Source: Helicobacter sp. (GTDB taxonomy: Bacteria > Campylobacterota > Campylobacteria > Campylobacterales > Helicobacteraceae). From it: a stretch of DNA of 7,170 bases. The notes under the pieces were generated by a model that did no database searches, was not told the origin of the DNA, and worked only from the letters and a program-made list of their open reading frames with translations. The stretch is taken from NCBI GenBank assembly GCA_029264655.1, contig JARHZY010000041.1:1-7170 (forward strand), given 5' to 3'. Each line of letters begins with the position of its first letter. The first letter of the stretch is position 1. Below are positions 1-5,638 of this stretch, piece after piece. The position numbers were made by a program, and so were the translations under genes.

Positions 1-225
1 AATAATCCCCATAGCATCATTAGTGTTTGCTATTGCTTGACCTAATGCACTTGCTTGACTTCTCAAGCTATCTGCAATAATCATACCTGAAGCATCATCT
101 GCTGCCTTGTTGATTCTCAAACCTGAACTTAATTTTTCCAAAGAATCTTTCAAACCTCTTTGGGTAACAACTGAATTAACATGTGCGTTTAACGCATTTA
201 TATTAGTATTTACTTGAAAAGCCAT
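1..225 (-). CDS. flaA: flagellin FlaA, N-terminal 75 residues (runs off the left edge)
   Basis: This is the start of a flagellin, the secreted subunit that polymerises into the flagellar filament. The 75 visible residues begin [16 protein letters not shown] and contain [20 protein letters not shown], the conserved D0/D1 helix block of flagellins. The [11 protein letters not shown] opening and the [17 protein letters not shown] stretch fit Helicobacter FlaA, the major flagellin; FlaB typically opens MSFRINTNIAAL. The ATG at 223-225 is preceded by AAGGAG (minus strand, about 232-237) at good spacing. A sigma-28 type -10 box lies about 60 bases upstream, which also fits flaA rather than the sigma-54-driven flaB. 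The SD region TAAGGAGC contains an ANGGA motif of the kind CsrA binds in Campylobacter flaA leaders; CsrA control here is inference. The D2/D3 and C-terminal parts lie outside the window. Confidence 0.95.
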   Translation of the reverse strand, partial: MAFQVNTNINALNAHVNSVVTQRGLKDSLEKLSSGLRINKAADDASGMIIADSLRSQASALGQAIANTNDAMGII

Positions 226-281
226 CTTATGCTCCTTAATTGTTGTGTTGTCTTTAAGTCTTTCTTGTCTTGTTGCAAACT

Positions 282-308
282 AAATCGGCATTTTTCATTT
301 CTTTGTTG
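282..308 (-). promoter_or_regulatory. probable sigma-28 (FliA) promoter of flaA
   Basis: On the minus strand GCCGATTT (282-289) closely matches the flagellar sigma-28 -10 consensus GCCGATAA. The -35 part is weak: CAAC/CAAAGAAA lies at about 298-308, at the expected 13-15 base spacing, rather than a clear TAAA. Weak -35 elements are usual in epsilonproteobacterial sigma-28 promoters. Transcription would start near 275, giving a leader of about 50 bases before the flaA ATG. Confidence 0.75.
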
Positions 309-363
309 AATATTTTTTAATTTTTATCAGGATTACAACATGAGTATAACAAGCAATCTCCCC

Positions 364-378
364 CTATGCTTGGCATAG
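364..378. repeat. perfect 6-bp hairpin next to a C5 tract
   Basis: CTATGC (364-369), loop TTG, GCATAG (373-378) form a perfect stem, directly preceded by a run of C (360-364). It stands out in otherwise very AT-rich intergenic DNA. Neither strand has a T-run after it, so it is not a standard intrinsic terminator. It lies about 75 bases upstream of the flaA -10 box. Its function is unknown. Confidence 0.35.
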
Positions 379-671
379 AACAAACAAATAAAAATACAAA
401 AAAACCAAACAATAGAATCACATAAAAACATTATTGAATACTCTAGTGCTTACAATAAAAGTGAGATAATATATAAAAAGTGTTCGATAAAATACAGAAT
501 AATATATTATAATTTCGTAATACTCTATGATTGCAAGTTATAACAAGAAACTTTATATTGCAGACTAATATGAAGTTAAAATGCATATCACAAGGATTGT
601 CCAACAAAATATATGTATTATATGAGTTAAAAAGCAATGAGTATTAATTTAGATTCTATATGAGGTGAGCT
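379..671. other. intergenic spacer upstream of acyP, no gene seen
   Basis: This AT-rich spacer separates the divergent flaA and acyP genes. A TATAAT at 508-513 could be a -10 box for the acyP-murF unit, but it is about 160 bases from the acyP start. GATTCTATAT (652-661) lies closer but is a poor -10. The acyP ribosome site GAGG is at 662-665. The only open frame (minus, 443-637) needs a TTG start, has no ribosome site and shows no recognisable domain, so I did not call it. Confidence 0.5.
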
Positions 672-935
672 ATGAGACATTATAAAATCACGGCAAAAGG
701 AAAAGTGCAAGGCGTAGGATTCCGTAATTTTACAAAAGCATATGCAGATTCTAAAGGCTATAAAGGAAGTGTTCAAAATCTTTGCAATGGGCATGTAGAA
801 ATCTTTGTTTCACTTGATGATTTAGGTTTATTTTTAGAAGCCTTACAAAAAGGTAATGGTAGAATGCAGGCAAGCTCGTTCGAAGTAGAACACATAGCAC
901 CTTTACAATTTTCAAGCTTTGAGGTATTGCGTTAA
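672..935 (+). CDS. acyP: acylphosphatase
   Basis: This 87-residue protein matches the small cytoplasmic acylphosphatase family, which hydrolyses carboxyl-phosphate bonds such as acetyl phosphate and 1,3-bisphosphoglycerate. The first signature is GKVQGVGFR at residues 10-18, supplying the phosphate-binding loop and the catalytic Arg18. The second is GYKGSVQN...NGHVEI at 29-44, with the catalytic Asn36. Length is normal for the family (about 90). The ATG follows GAGG with a 6-base gap. Its stop overlaps the start of murF by one base (TAATG), so the two are probably co-translated. A physiological link between them is not obvious. A gene so short beside a larger essential gene may simply be a passenger of the operon. 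Confidence 0.93.
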   Translation: MRHYKITAKGKVQGVGFRNFTKAYADSKGYKGSVQNLCNGHVEIFVSLDDLGLFLEALQKGNGRMQASSFEVEHIAPLQFSSFEVLR

Positions 936-2431
936 TGTATATTATATTATCACTCATTGATATAATTACCTATTTGCTTTTTATCTTTGCTATAACATAT
1001 TATCTTGCAACAACATTGCAGTGGTATAACTATAGTTTTATACGCATTCTTACAAAACACCATAAAGCTATATGGCATATTTACTATTGTATAGTGCCTA
1101 TTGTATTGTATGCCACATTATCATTATGCTATCATGGCATACTTTTTTATGGATATTTTTATACAATCTATTTGCCAATTTTATTTATATGGCATCATAA
1201 CCTTGATAAAAAACTTGTATGGACAGCACGGATAAAACGTCTTTTTGCAATTATATTGTGTTTAAGCATGCTTAGTAAATATTTGCTTATAGTTATGGCA
1301 ATAGATACTTCATATAGACAAGTTTATTTAATTTTGCCACTCATATTTGGCTTTTTGTGTGCTCATTTATGTGAAAAAATCTTATTTCAATATTATGCAA
1401 AACTTGCATATAATAAACTACAAACATTAAAAAATCTAAAGATTGTTGCAATTACTGGGAGCTATGGTAAAACAAGCACCAAAAATTTTATTGCACAAAT
1501 TTTACAACAAAAATTCAACGTCTATGCAACACCGCGTAGCGTTAATACATACAAAGGATTGGTAGCAGATATTAATCAAAATATTAATGATACTCATGAA
1601 ATATATGTAGCAGAAGCAGGGGCACGCCAAATAGGCGATATTAAAGAAATTGCTACATTATTACAACACCATTATGCTGTAATTGGCAAAATAGGACACG
1701 CACATATTGAATATTTCAAAAATATTGAGCTAACAACACAAACAAAGTTTGAAATGCTATATTCATCTCGCTTATTACAAGCATTTGTGCAAAAAGAAAA
1801 TATTTATCCAAAAGATATACCACAACAATTTGCAACAAATATGCAAAAGATTATACCTTATCCGCCTATATTGAAAGATATAGAATCTACCTTAGATAAA
1901 ACATCTTTTAGTATGCAATTAGATTCTGTATTTGTGCCTTTCACATGCAATATATTAGGACGATTTAATATCGATAATATTGCAGTAGCAATCATGCTAG
2001 CAAAAACTTTAGGCATGGAAACACATGTTTTACAAAAAGCAGTCCAACAACTACAACCAATCCCACATAGACTGCAAAGGATAAATACACCACATAAAAT
2101 TATTATTGATGATAGTTTCAATGGAAATCTTGAGGGTATGAGTGAAGCTATTCGTCTAGCTTCTTTGCATGATGGTCGCAAAGTGATTGTAACACCGGGA
2201 TTGGTCGAACATGATGAAAAAAGCAATATTGCATTAGCCCAACAAATTGATAAAGTCTTTGCCCTTGTTATTATTACAGGTGCTTTAAATGCACAAATCC
2301 TTGATACACATATTACAACACCGCAAAAAATCATACTTAAAGATAAATCAAAACTAGAGCAAATCCTAGCAGAAACAGGGCAAGCAAATGATTTAGTGCT
2401 CTTTGCAAATGACGCACCAAACTACATTTAG
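935..2431 (+). CDS. murF: MurF-type Mur ligase (UDP-MurNAc-tripeptide:D-Ala-D-Ala ligase) with membrane N-terminus
   Basis: This is a 498-residue Mur ligase. MurF adds D-Ala-D-Ala to UDP-MurNAc-tripeptide using ATP, the last cytoplasmic step of peptidoglycan precursor synthesis. Visible motifs are the ATP loop TGSYGKTS (174-181), EAGAR (227-231), GHAHIEYF (254-261), a TKFEML stretch (270-275), NILGRFNIDNIAVA (339-352), PHRLQ (377-381) and IIDDSFNGN (390-398, the MurF DDSYNAN equivalent). Residues 1-165 do not resemble the usual UMP-binding domain. They are hydrophobic, with about five likely membrane helices (roughly 3-26, 46-64, 66-86, 102-122, 129-147), so the enzyme is probably membrane-tethered. 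From memory, MurF of Helicobacter and relatives is similarly long (E. coli about 450). The ATG overlaps the acyP stop. MurF is preferred over other Mur ligases because of the DDSFNGN motif. Which substrate-binding surface replaces the missing domain is unclear. Confidence 0.87.
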   Translation: MYIILSLIDIITYLLFIFAITYYLATTLQWYNYSFIRILTKHHKAIWHIYYCIVPIVLYATLSLCYHGILFYGYFYTIYLPILFIWHHNLDKKLVWTARIKRLFAIILCLSMLSKYLLIVMAIDTSYRQVYLILPLIFGFLCAHLCEKILFQYYAKLAYNKLQTLKNLKIVAITGSYGKTSTKNFIAQILQQKFNVYATPRSVNTYKGLVADINQNINDTHEIYVAEAGARQIGDIKEIATLLQHHYAVIGKIGHAHIEYFKNIELTTQTKFEMLYSSRLLQAFVQKENIYPKDIPQQFATNMQKIIPYPPILKDIESTLDKTSFSMQLDSVFVPFTCNILGRFNIDNIAVAIMLAKTLGMETHVLQKAVQQLQPIPHRLQRINTPHKIIIDDSFNGNLEGMSEAIRLASLHDGRKVIVTPGLVEHDEKSNIALAQQIDKVFALVIITGALNAQILDTHITTPQKIILKDKSKLEQILAETGQANDLVLFANDAPNYI

Positions 2432-2482
2432 GCTATGGATTCTATTATTATTTGAATGCGTAGCTTAAATAACTATATGTTA

Positions 2483-2938
2483 TTAACATCTCGTTTTCTT
2501 TTTATTTTTTAAAATCTTGCTTGATAGTGGTTGCCATTTACCAACAAAGAAGCTTACTTTTTTAAAGATCTATTTTGTTTTTTTAAATGTTGTTATCCCT
2601 TCATTTAAGGGTGGAGTAGATTCTCACATTACTTTGCTATATAGCCTAGTGCATGTATTAAGTGTTGTAGTAATTTTTCATTAATCCTATTTGCTTTTTA
2701 TAGCATAGTTAATGGTAGCAATATTGGTATCTTTATATATGCCATGTGTCTGAACCTTAGTAACATCAAAGGCTAAGATTGCATAGAAATGTGGTTTGGG
2801 TATTTGGCATTCACATACCACAGGTTCAAATCCTATACATTTTATCTAACTTACTAATCTAGTTAAAAAATACACTACACCAAACTTCTTTATCCTATAA
2901 TGTATCATTATTGGAATATTTAGAATCATCTCTAGCAT
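2483..2938 (-). pseudogene. decayed protein-coding gene, function not recognised
   Basis: No intact gene fits here, but one minus-strand frame looks like eroded coding sequence. From an ATG at 2938 (or 2908) it reads through RIKKFGVVYFLTRLVS to an amber codon at 2846-2848. It then runs 52 codons (IKCIGFEPVV, then PKPHFYAILAFDVTKVQ, THGIYKDTNIATINYAIKSK) to a stop at 2687-2689. Dropping one T in that stop continues it as RINEKLLQHLIHALGYIAK (to about 2632). The original frame resumes with ESTPPLNEGITTFKK and VSFFVGKWQPLSSKI and ends at 2483-2485. Residue composition (G, P, H, A, charged residues, amphipathic pattern) is far more protein-like than other frames of the AT-rich spacer. Weaker open stretches in two other frames reach back toward 3010, so the original gene may have begun just after csoR. 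I do not recognise the family. A chance open frame remains possible. Confidence 0.45.
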
Positions 2939-3027
2939 TGACTACAAAAATATATTGTTTTATATTTGTGTATCTATGAATAGTCCTATATCTTTAGAAT
3001 CCAGTATATCTATTTATTTTTGCTTCC

Positions 3028-3300
3028 TTAAGACATACGCGAGAAATGCTCTATTGCTTTAGCCAATTCATCAAGACTTTTATCAGAATCTCCATGCTTA
3101 ATTGCATCTTTCATACAATGCGTTACATGTCTTTCTAGCACAATTTGCCCAACCTTATGCAATGCACTTTTGGCTGCATTAATTTGTATCAAAATATCTA
3201 CACATGCTACATTATCATCTACCATTTTATCAATTGCATTTAATTGCCCCACAATCTTTTTTAACCTACGATGTATATTTTTTGCACTTTCTTGTTCCAT
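3028..3300 (-). CDS. csoR: CsoR-family copper-sensing transcriptional repressor
   Basis: This 90-residue all-helical protein belongs to the CsoR/RcnR/FrmR (DUF156) family: DNA-binding tetramers that release their operator on metal or electrophile binding. The family core is clear: RRLKKIVGQLNAIDKMV (11-27), then CVDILIQINAAKSAL (33-47). The ligand set is Cys33, His58 and Cys62, with spacings of 25 and 4, matching the Cu(I) triad of CsoR (Cys36/His61/Cys65 in the Mycobacterium protein). RcnR has His at the last site, and FrmR lacks this cysteine, so copper is the best guess. The second-shell Tyr before the first Cys is Ala32 here. The ATG has AAGGAA upstream (3307-3312). The gene is divergent from the Hcp-like gene. 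No copZ or copA lies next to it, so its targets must be elsewhere or be its own promoter. I use csoR for the metal-ligand type; a CstR-like thiol sensor is a less likely alternative. Confidence 0.85.
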   Translation of the reverse strand: MEQESAKNIHRRLKKIVGQLNAIDKMVDDNVACVDILIQINAAKSALHKVGQIVLERHVTHCMKDAIKHGDSDKSLDELAKAIEHFSRMS

Positions 3301-3318
3301 TATTATTCCTTAATATAC

Positions 3319-3328
3319 AATATACCCC
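3319..3328 (-). promoter_or_regulatory. possible csoR promoter with half CsoR operator
   Basis: On the minus strand GGGGTAT (3322-3328) runs into a TATATT -10-like box (3319-3324), just upstream of the csoR ribosome site. GGGGTAT equals one arm of CsoR operators of the ATACCC-N3-GGGGTAT type. The opposite arm is not recognisable (GATTATAA instead), so this is only a half site. Autoregulation is plausible but unproven. Confidence 0.3.
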
Positions 3329-3383
3329 TTATAATCATTTATATAAAACGGATTTTTTGACTTAAAAGGTTTATTTATGGTAT

Positions 3384-3443
3384 TATAATGTTTTATTTAA
3401 TATAATTGGAATTTTTTAAATAAAGTTATGCATTTATTATAAA
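3384..3443 (+). promoter_or_regulatory. candidate -10 boxes upstream of the Hcp-like gene
   Basis: Three sigma-70 type -10 candidates lie in the csoR/Hcp-like divergent spacer: TATAAT at 3384-3389, TATAAT at 3401-3406 and TATAAA at 3438-3443. All sit in A/T tracts, as is usual for Helicobacter vegetative promoters, which often lack a -35. The sequence does not say which one is used. The third would leave a leader of only about 15 bases. Confidence 0.4.
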
Positions 3444-3463
3444 GAATCTTTTTGGGGAATGGC

Positions 3464-4444
3464 ATGAAAAAGATTAGCATTATATTATTTTTATTGTTTC
3501 AAATTGGTTTTGCAGTAAGTATATCAGGCATAACAAAACATTGCAATAAGGGCAACATGACTGCTTGTTCTATACTTGGAGATATGTATTATGTTGCTGA
3601 TAGTGTGCCACAAGATTATGCAAAAGCACAAAAATTTTGGCGTAAAGCCTGCCATGCAAAAGAAATGAATGCTTGCTATAATCTTGGTGTGCTTTACCAA
3701 GAGGGACAAGGCGTTTCACAGGACTATAAGCAAGCTGCAGAGCTATATACACAAGCATGCAATGCAGAACATGCTTCTGCATGCCTTAATCTTGGTTTTT
3801 TATACATGAGTGGGTTAGGTGTAGAACAAGATAAGATAAAAGCACGCGATTTATATGCAAAGTCATGTGATGGCAAAAAGGCTGAAGGATGTTATAGCTT
3901 AGGTAATCTTTATTTTTATGGTAAAGGTGGGGATAAAAATTATGAAAAAGCAGCCGACTTATATGCAAAAGCGTGTGAATATGGGCATGATGATGCATGT
4001 GATAATCTAGGCGTTATGTATGCAAAAGGTGAGGGTATCCCAAAAGATTATGATAAGGCAAGGGATTTCTTTACAAAAGTGTGTGCAGACAATAGGGCTG
4101 GGGCATGCTATAATCTTGGAATCTTATTTGACTATGGCTATGGCGTTGAACAAAGTTATCCCGAAGCTATTCGGCTTTATACAAAAGCTTGCGATATGCA
4201 CCACATCAAAGCTTGTTATAGTTTAGGTATCATGTATAATAAAGGAGATGGTGTTAGCATAGATTATCCAAAAGCATTGGGACTTTATACAAAATCATGC
4301 AATATGGGACATGCTAGCGCATGCTATAATATTGGCACAATGTATTATGATGGTGTAGGTGTACGTGGTGATAAGAAAAATGCACAAGAATATTTTCACA
4401 AAGCATGCAATTTAGGTGATAAGAGATCATGCTCTATACACTAA
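3464..4444 (+). CDS. secreted Hcp-like cysteine-rich Sel1-repeat protein
   Basis: This 326-residue protein has a signal peptide (MKK then IILFLLFQIGFAV, probable cleavage near residues 17-21) and consists otherwise of Sel1-like helix-turn-helix repeats. Nine CX7C pairs have first cysteines at 27, 63, 99, 135, 171, 207, 243, 279 and 315, an exact 36-residue period with no indels. All 18 cysteines belong to these pairs. Each repeat carries a signature like ACYNLGxLYxxGxGVxxDYxKAxxLYxKAC. In Helicobacter cysteine-rich proteins (Hcp family) each pair forms a disulfide stapling the two helices, giving a curved solenoid in the periplasm or outside the cell. H. pylori members are reported to be immunogenic, with weak penicillin-binding activity; the role here is unknown. 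I chose the ATG at 3464 because the lipophilic leader starts there. An in-frame TTG at 3452 would add only four residues. Upstream GGGG (3454-3457) is a modest ribosome site. No partner gene is adjacent. Confidence 0.9.
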   Translation: MKKISIILFLLFQIGFAVSISGITKHCNKGNMTACSILGDMYYVADSVPQDYAKAQKFWRKACHAKEMNACYNLGVLYQEGQGVSQDYKQAAELYTQACNAEHASACLNLGFLYMSGLGVEQDKIKARDLYAKSCDGKKAEGCYSLGNLYFYGKGGDKNYEKAADLYAKACEYGHDDACDNLGVMYAKGEGIPKDYDKARDFFTKVCADNRAGACYNLGILFDYGYGVEQSYPEAIRLYTKACDMHHIKACYSLGIMYNKGDGVSIDYPKALGLYTKSCNMGHASACYNIGTMYYDGVGVRGDKKNAQEYFHKACNLGDKRSCSIH

Positions 4445-4842
4445 TTACTCCCTATATGCTCTTTTTATTTGTATAATACGCAACGCTAAGATATTACCCA
4501 ATATACATTATAGAAAAGAACCTTAATGTGTAAAATTTAAATTTACTTGCATGCAAATAGACATGATTTTATGTTTTGTTATTTATATTAATATGCAACT
4601 ACAATTGCATTATACTTGTATTATCAAAAACTCAAAATATAGAGAATATCTAGATTTATAGTTTTAACTTCTGTGTTGTTTCTCTTTTTGCTGTTATATT
4701 TTAAATAACACAAAATATCTTTATTATTTATACTTATTGCTTAAGCACAATCTCTCTACTACTATTTATTATTTCTATATTGAGTTATAAACAAGAAAAA
4801 CAAAACAAGCACTGCATTTCAATACTGCTAGATGATTAATGT
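4445..4842. other. AT-rich intergenic region, no supported gene
   Basis: About 400 bases follow the Hcp-like gene. No ORF with a start and ribosome site is visible. A minus-strand stretch of 38 open codons (about 4624-4740) and a shorter one beside it in another frame (about 4735-4785) could be remnants. At this base composition, however, such runs are expected by chance. A cluster of ATGCAA/TTGCAT repeats is listed separately. No clear terminator follows the Hcp-like gene. Confidence 0.5.
4547..4610. repeat. cluster of ATGCAA/TTGCAT inverted repeats
   Basis: A 10-base palindrome TTGCATGCAA (4547-4556) is followed by ATGCAA (4593-4598), six bases, and TTGCAT (4605-4610), which can form a 6-bp hairpin. 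The same six-base arm therefore occurs four times within 64 bases. It could be a protein-binding cluster, but no gene starts near enough to assign one. Chance is possible. Confidence 0.3.
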
Positions 4843-5076
4843 TTGATATTTTTCATTAAAAGGTTTATTGTATGGTCTTTATGGTTGTTTGGCATATTGA
4901 TATTTTTGTTACCAATACTTAATGAAGTTTTTATAGTTTATACACATTTTATAAATTTATATTATATGTTCGAATCTGTTAATATCCCTATATCAGGCAT
5001 TTTAAATTCCTTCATTTATAATACTACAACTACCATAACAAAAAATATTATTGATATAATTTTTAGTTATATTTAA
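4843..5076 (+). CDS. doubtful small hydrophobic membrane protein
   Basis: This is a 77-codon open frame in a gene-poor region, with no recognised family. It would encode a strongly hydrophobic helix (about residues 10-32, VWSLWLFGILIFLLPILNEV) after a short basic start (IKRF), then a less hydrophobic region with NTTTTITKNIIDIIF near the end. Evidence for coding is the length of open frame in very AT-rich DNA and the two tryptophans. Evidence against is the TTG start without a clear ribosome site and the low-complexity composition. An ATG four bases upstream (4839-4841) is in another frame. It would join this frame if the T5 run at about 4848-4852 were one base shorter, giving MFDIF followed by IKRF. 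So the gene may be frameshifted, phase-variable, or not a gene. A holin, toxin or phage minor-coat type membrane peptide could be imagined, but nothing identifies one. Confidence 0.3.
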   Translation: MIFFIKRFIVWSLWLFGILIFLLPILNEVFIVYTHFINLYYMFESVNIPISGILNSFIYNTTTTITKNIIDIIFSYI

Positions 5077-5638
5077 AAGATTTTCTACTTTCATTTGCTT
5101 GTAATAAATGCTAATATTTAGATATGACAAATAGAATCTTCTTTGATTATTCTACCTAAATTTATAAAATAACAACTTCAAATAAATAATGCTTGCTTGT
5201 ATTATCTCACAATAACCTATGTTTTAGTTATATTTATAACTATTGGTTTTGATTTTTTACATAATCTTTTATACTTTCTATTATTTTTACAAATAAAAGT
5301 ATAAACTAACAACAAAAATCTACATAAACATGTAAAAATTTTTAGTATTATAACCTTGCAACAATTGCCTTTTTATCTATATTTTATAAGTAAATAATGA
5401 AAAACATTTTGACTGAAAAGTTTAGAATCTTGTTTTATAAATACATTTATTTTCATATATGTCAAAATTGATAGTTTTATAAAATTTAGCTTATTTTAGC
5501 AGTGGTTACCCATAGTTATACACATCAAACAATAAGTTGAAGCATAGAGACACTGAATCAAAATTACATACTAAATTCTTTTATACACTAAGAGTATAGC
5601 CTATTGCAATAGCTACCCATTTTATTATATTCTATTCC
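5077..5638. other. AT-rich intergenic region, no gene seen
   Basis: These 560 bases between the doubtful small ORF and the mqnE stop hold no open frame with credible start and composition on either strand. Visible structure is limited to a perfect palindrome TAAAAATTTTTA (5333-5344) and the hairpin region near 5582-5615. The longest readable minus-strand stretch, just past mqnE (about 5500-5572), is 24 codons without a start. Confidence 0.5.
5582..5615. repeat. two adjacent hairpins downstream of mqnE
   Basis: TATAC (5582-5586) pairs with GTATA (5594-5598). Next comes the perfect palindrome CTATTGCAATAG (5601-5612) flanked by TAGC and CTA arms (5597-5615, one bulged base). They lie 24-57 bases past the mqnE stop and so could act as its transcript end. 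The minus strand lacks a T-run after the stem, and the T-rich side is on the plus strand. A terminator call is therefore weak. Confidence 0.3.

Noticed and set aside
443..637. 64-codon minus-strand open frame upstream of acyP.
   Set aside because: It needs a TTG start, has no ribosome site, and its composition is typical of random AT-rich DNA with no recognisable domain.
1858..2334. 158-codon minus-strand open frame inside murF.
   Set aside because: It is antisense to a well-supported MurF with conserved motifs; Cys/Ser/Ile-rich shadow translation.
2655..2780. Plus-strand 42-codon open stretch opposite the decayed gene.
   Set aside because: Almost no charged residues, no start codon with ribosome site, and the minus-strand reading of the same DNA is far more protein-like.
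2799..2844. tRNA-like 3' half on the plus strand: loop TTGGCAT, T-arm GGTTCAAATCC (2823-2833) at canonical spacing, and a 6-7 bp closing stem with 2786-2792.
   Set aside because: The anticodon stem pairs at only two of five positions, there is no D-arm or encoded CCA, and the T-stem has a mismatch. The opposite strand reads as eroded protein (IGFEP), so the resemblance is probably chance.
3452..3463. Alternative TTG start for the Hcp-like protein.
   Set aside because: It adds four residues before the signal peptide and lies inside the likely ribosome-binding region; the ATG at 3464 begins the MKK leader directly.
3524..4226. Several 61-70 codon frames within the Hcp-like gene on both strands.
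   Set aside because: They recur because of the 108-base repeat and are shadows of the Sel1-repeat coding frame.
4624..4785. Minus-strand open stretches (38 codons, plus a shorter one in another frame) as a possible third pseudogene.
   Set aside because: Runs of this length are expected by chance at about 75% A+T, and the translated text is low-complexity Asn/Ile/Lys.
5600..5630. Short minus-strand ORF MGSYCNRLYS just after the mqnE stop.
   Set aside because: Ten codons only, and the AAGGAA before it is too far from the ATG.
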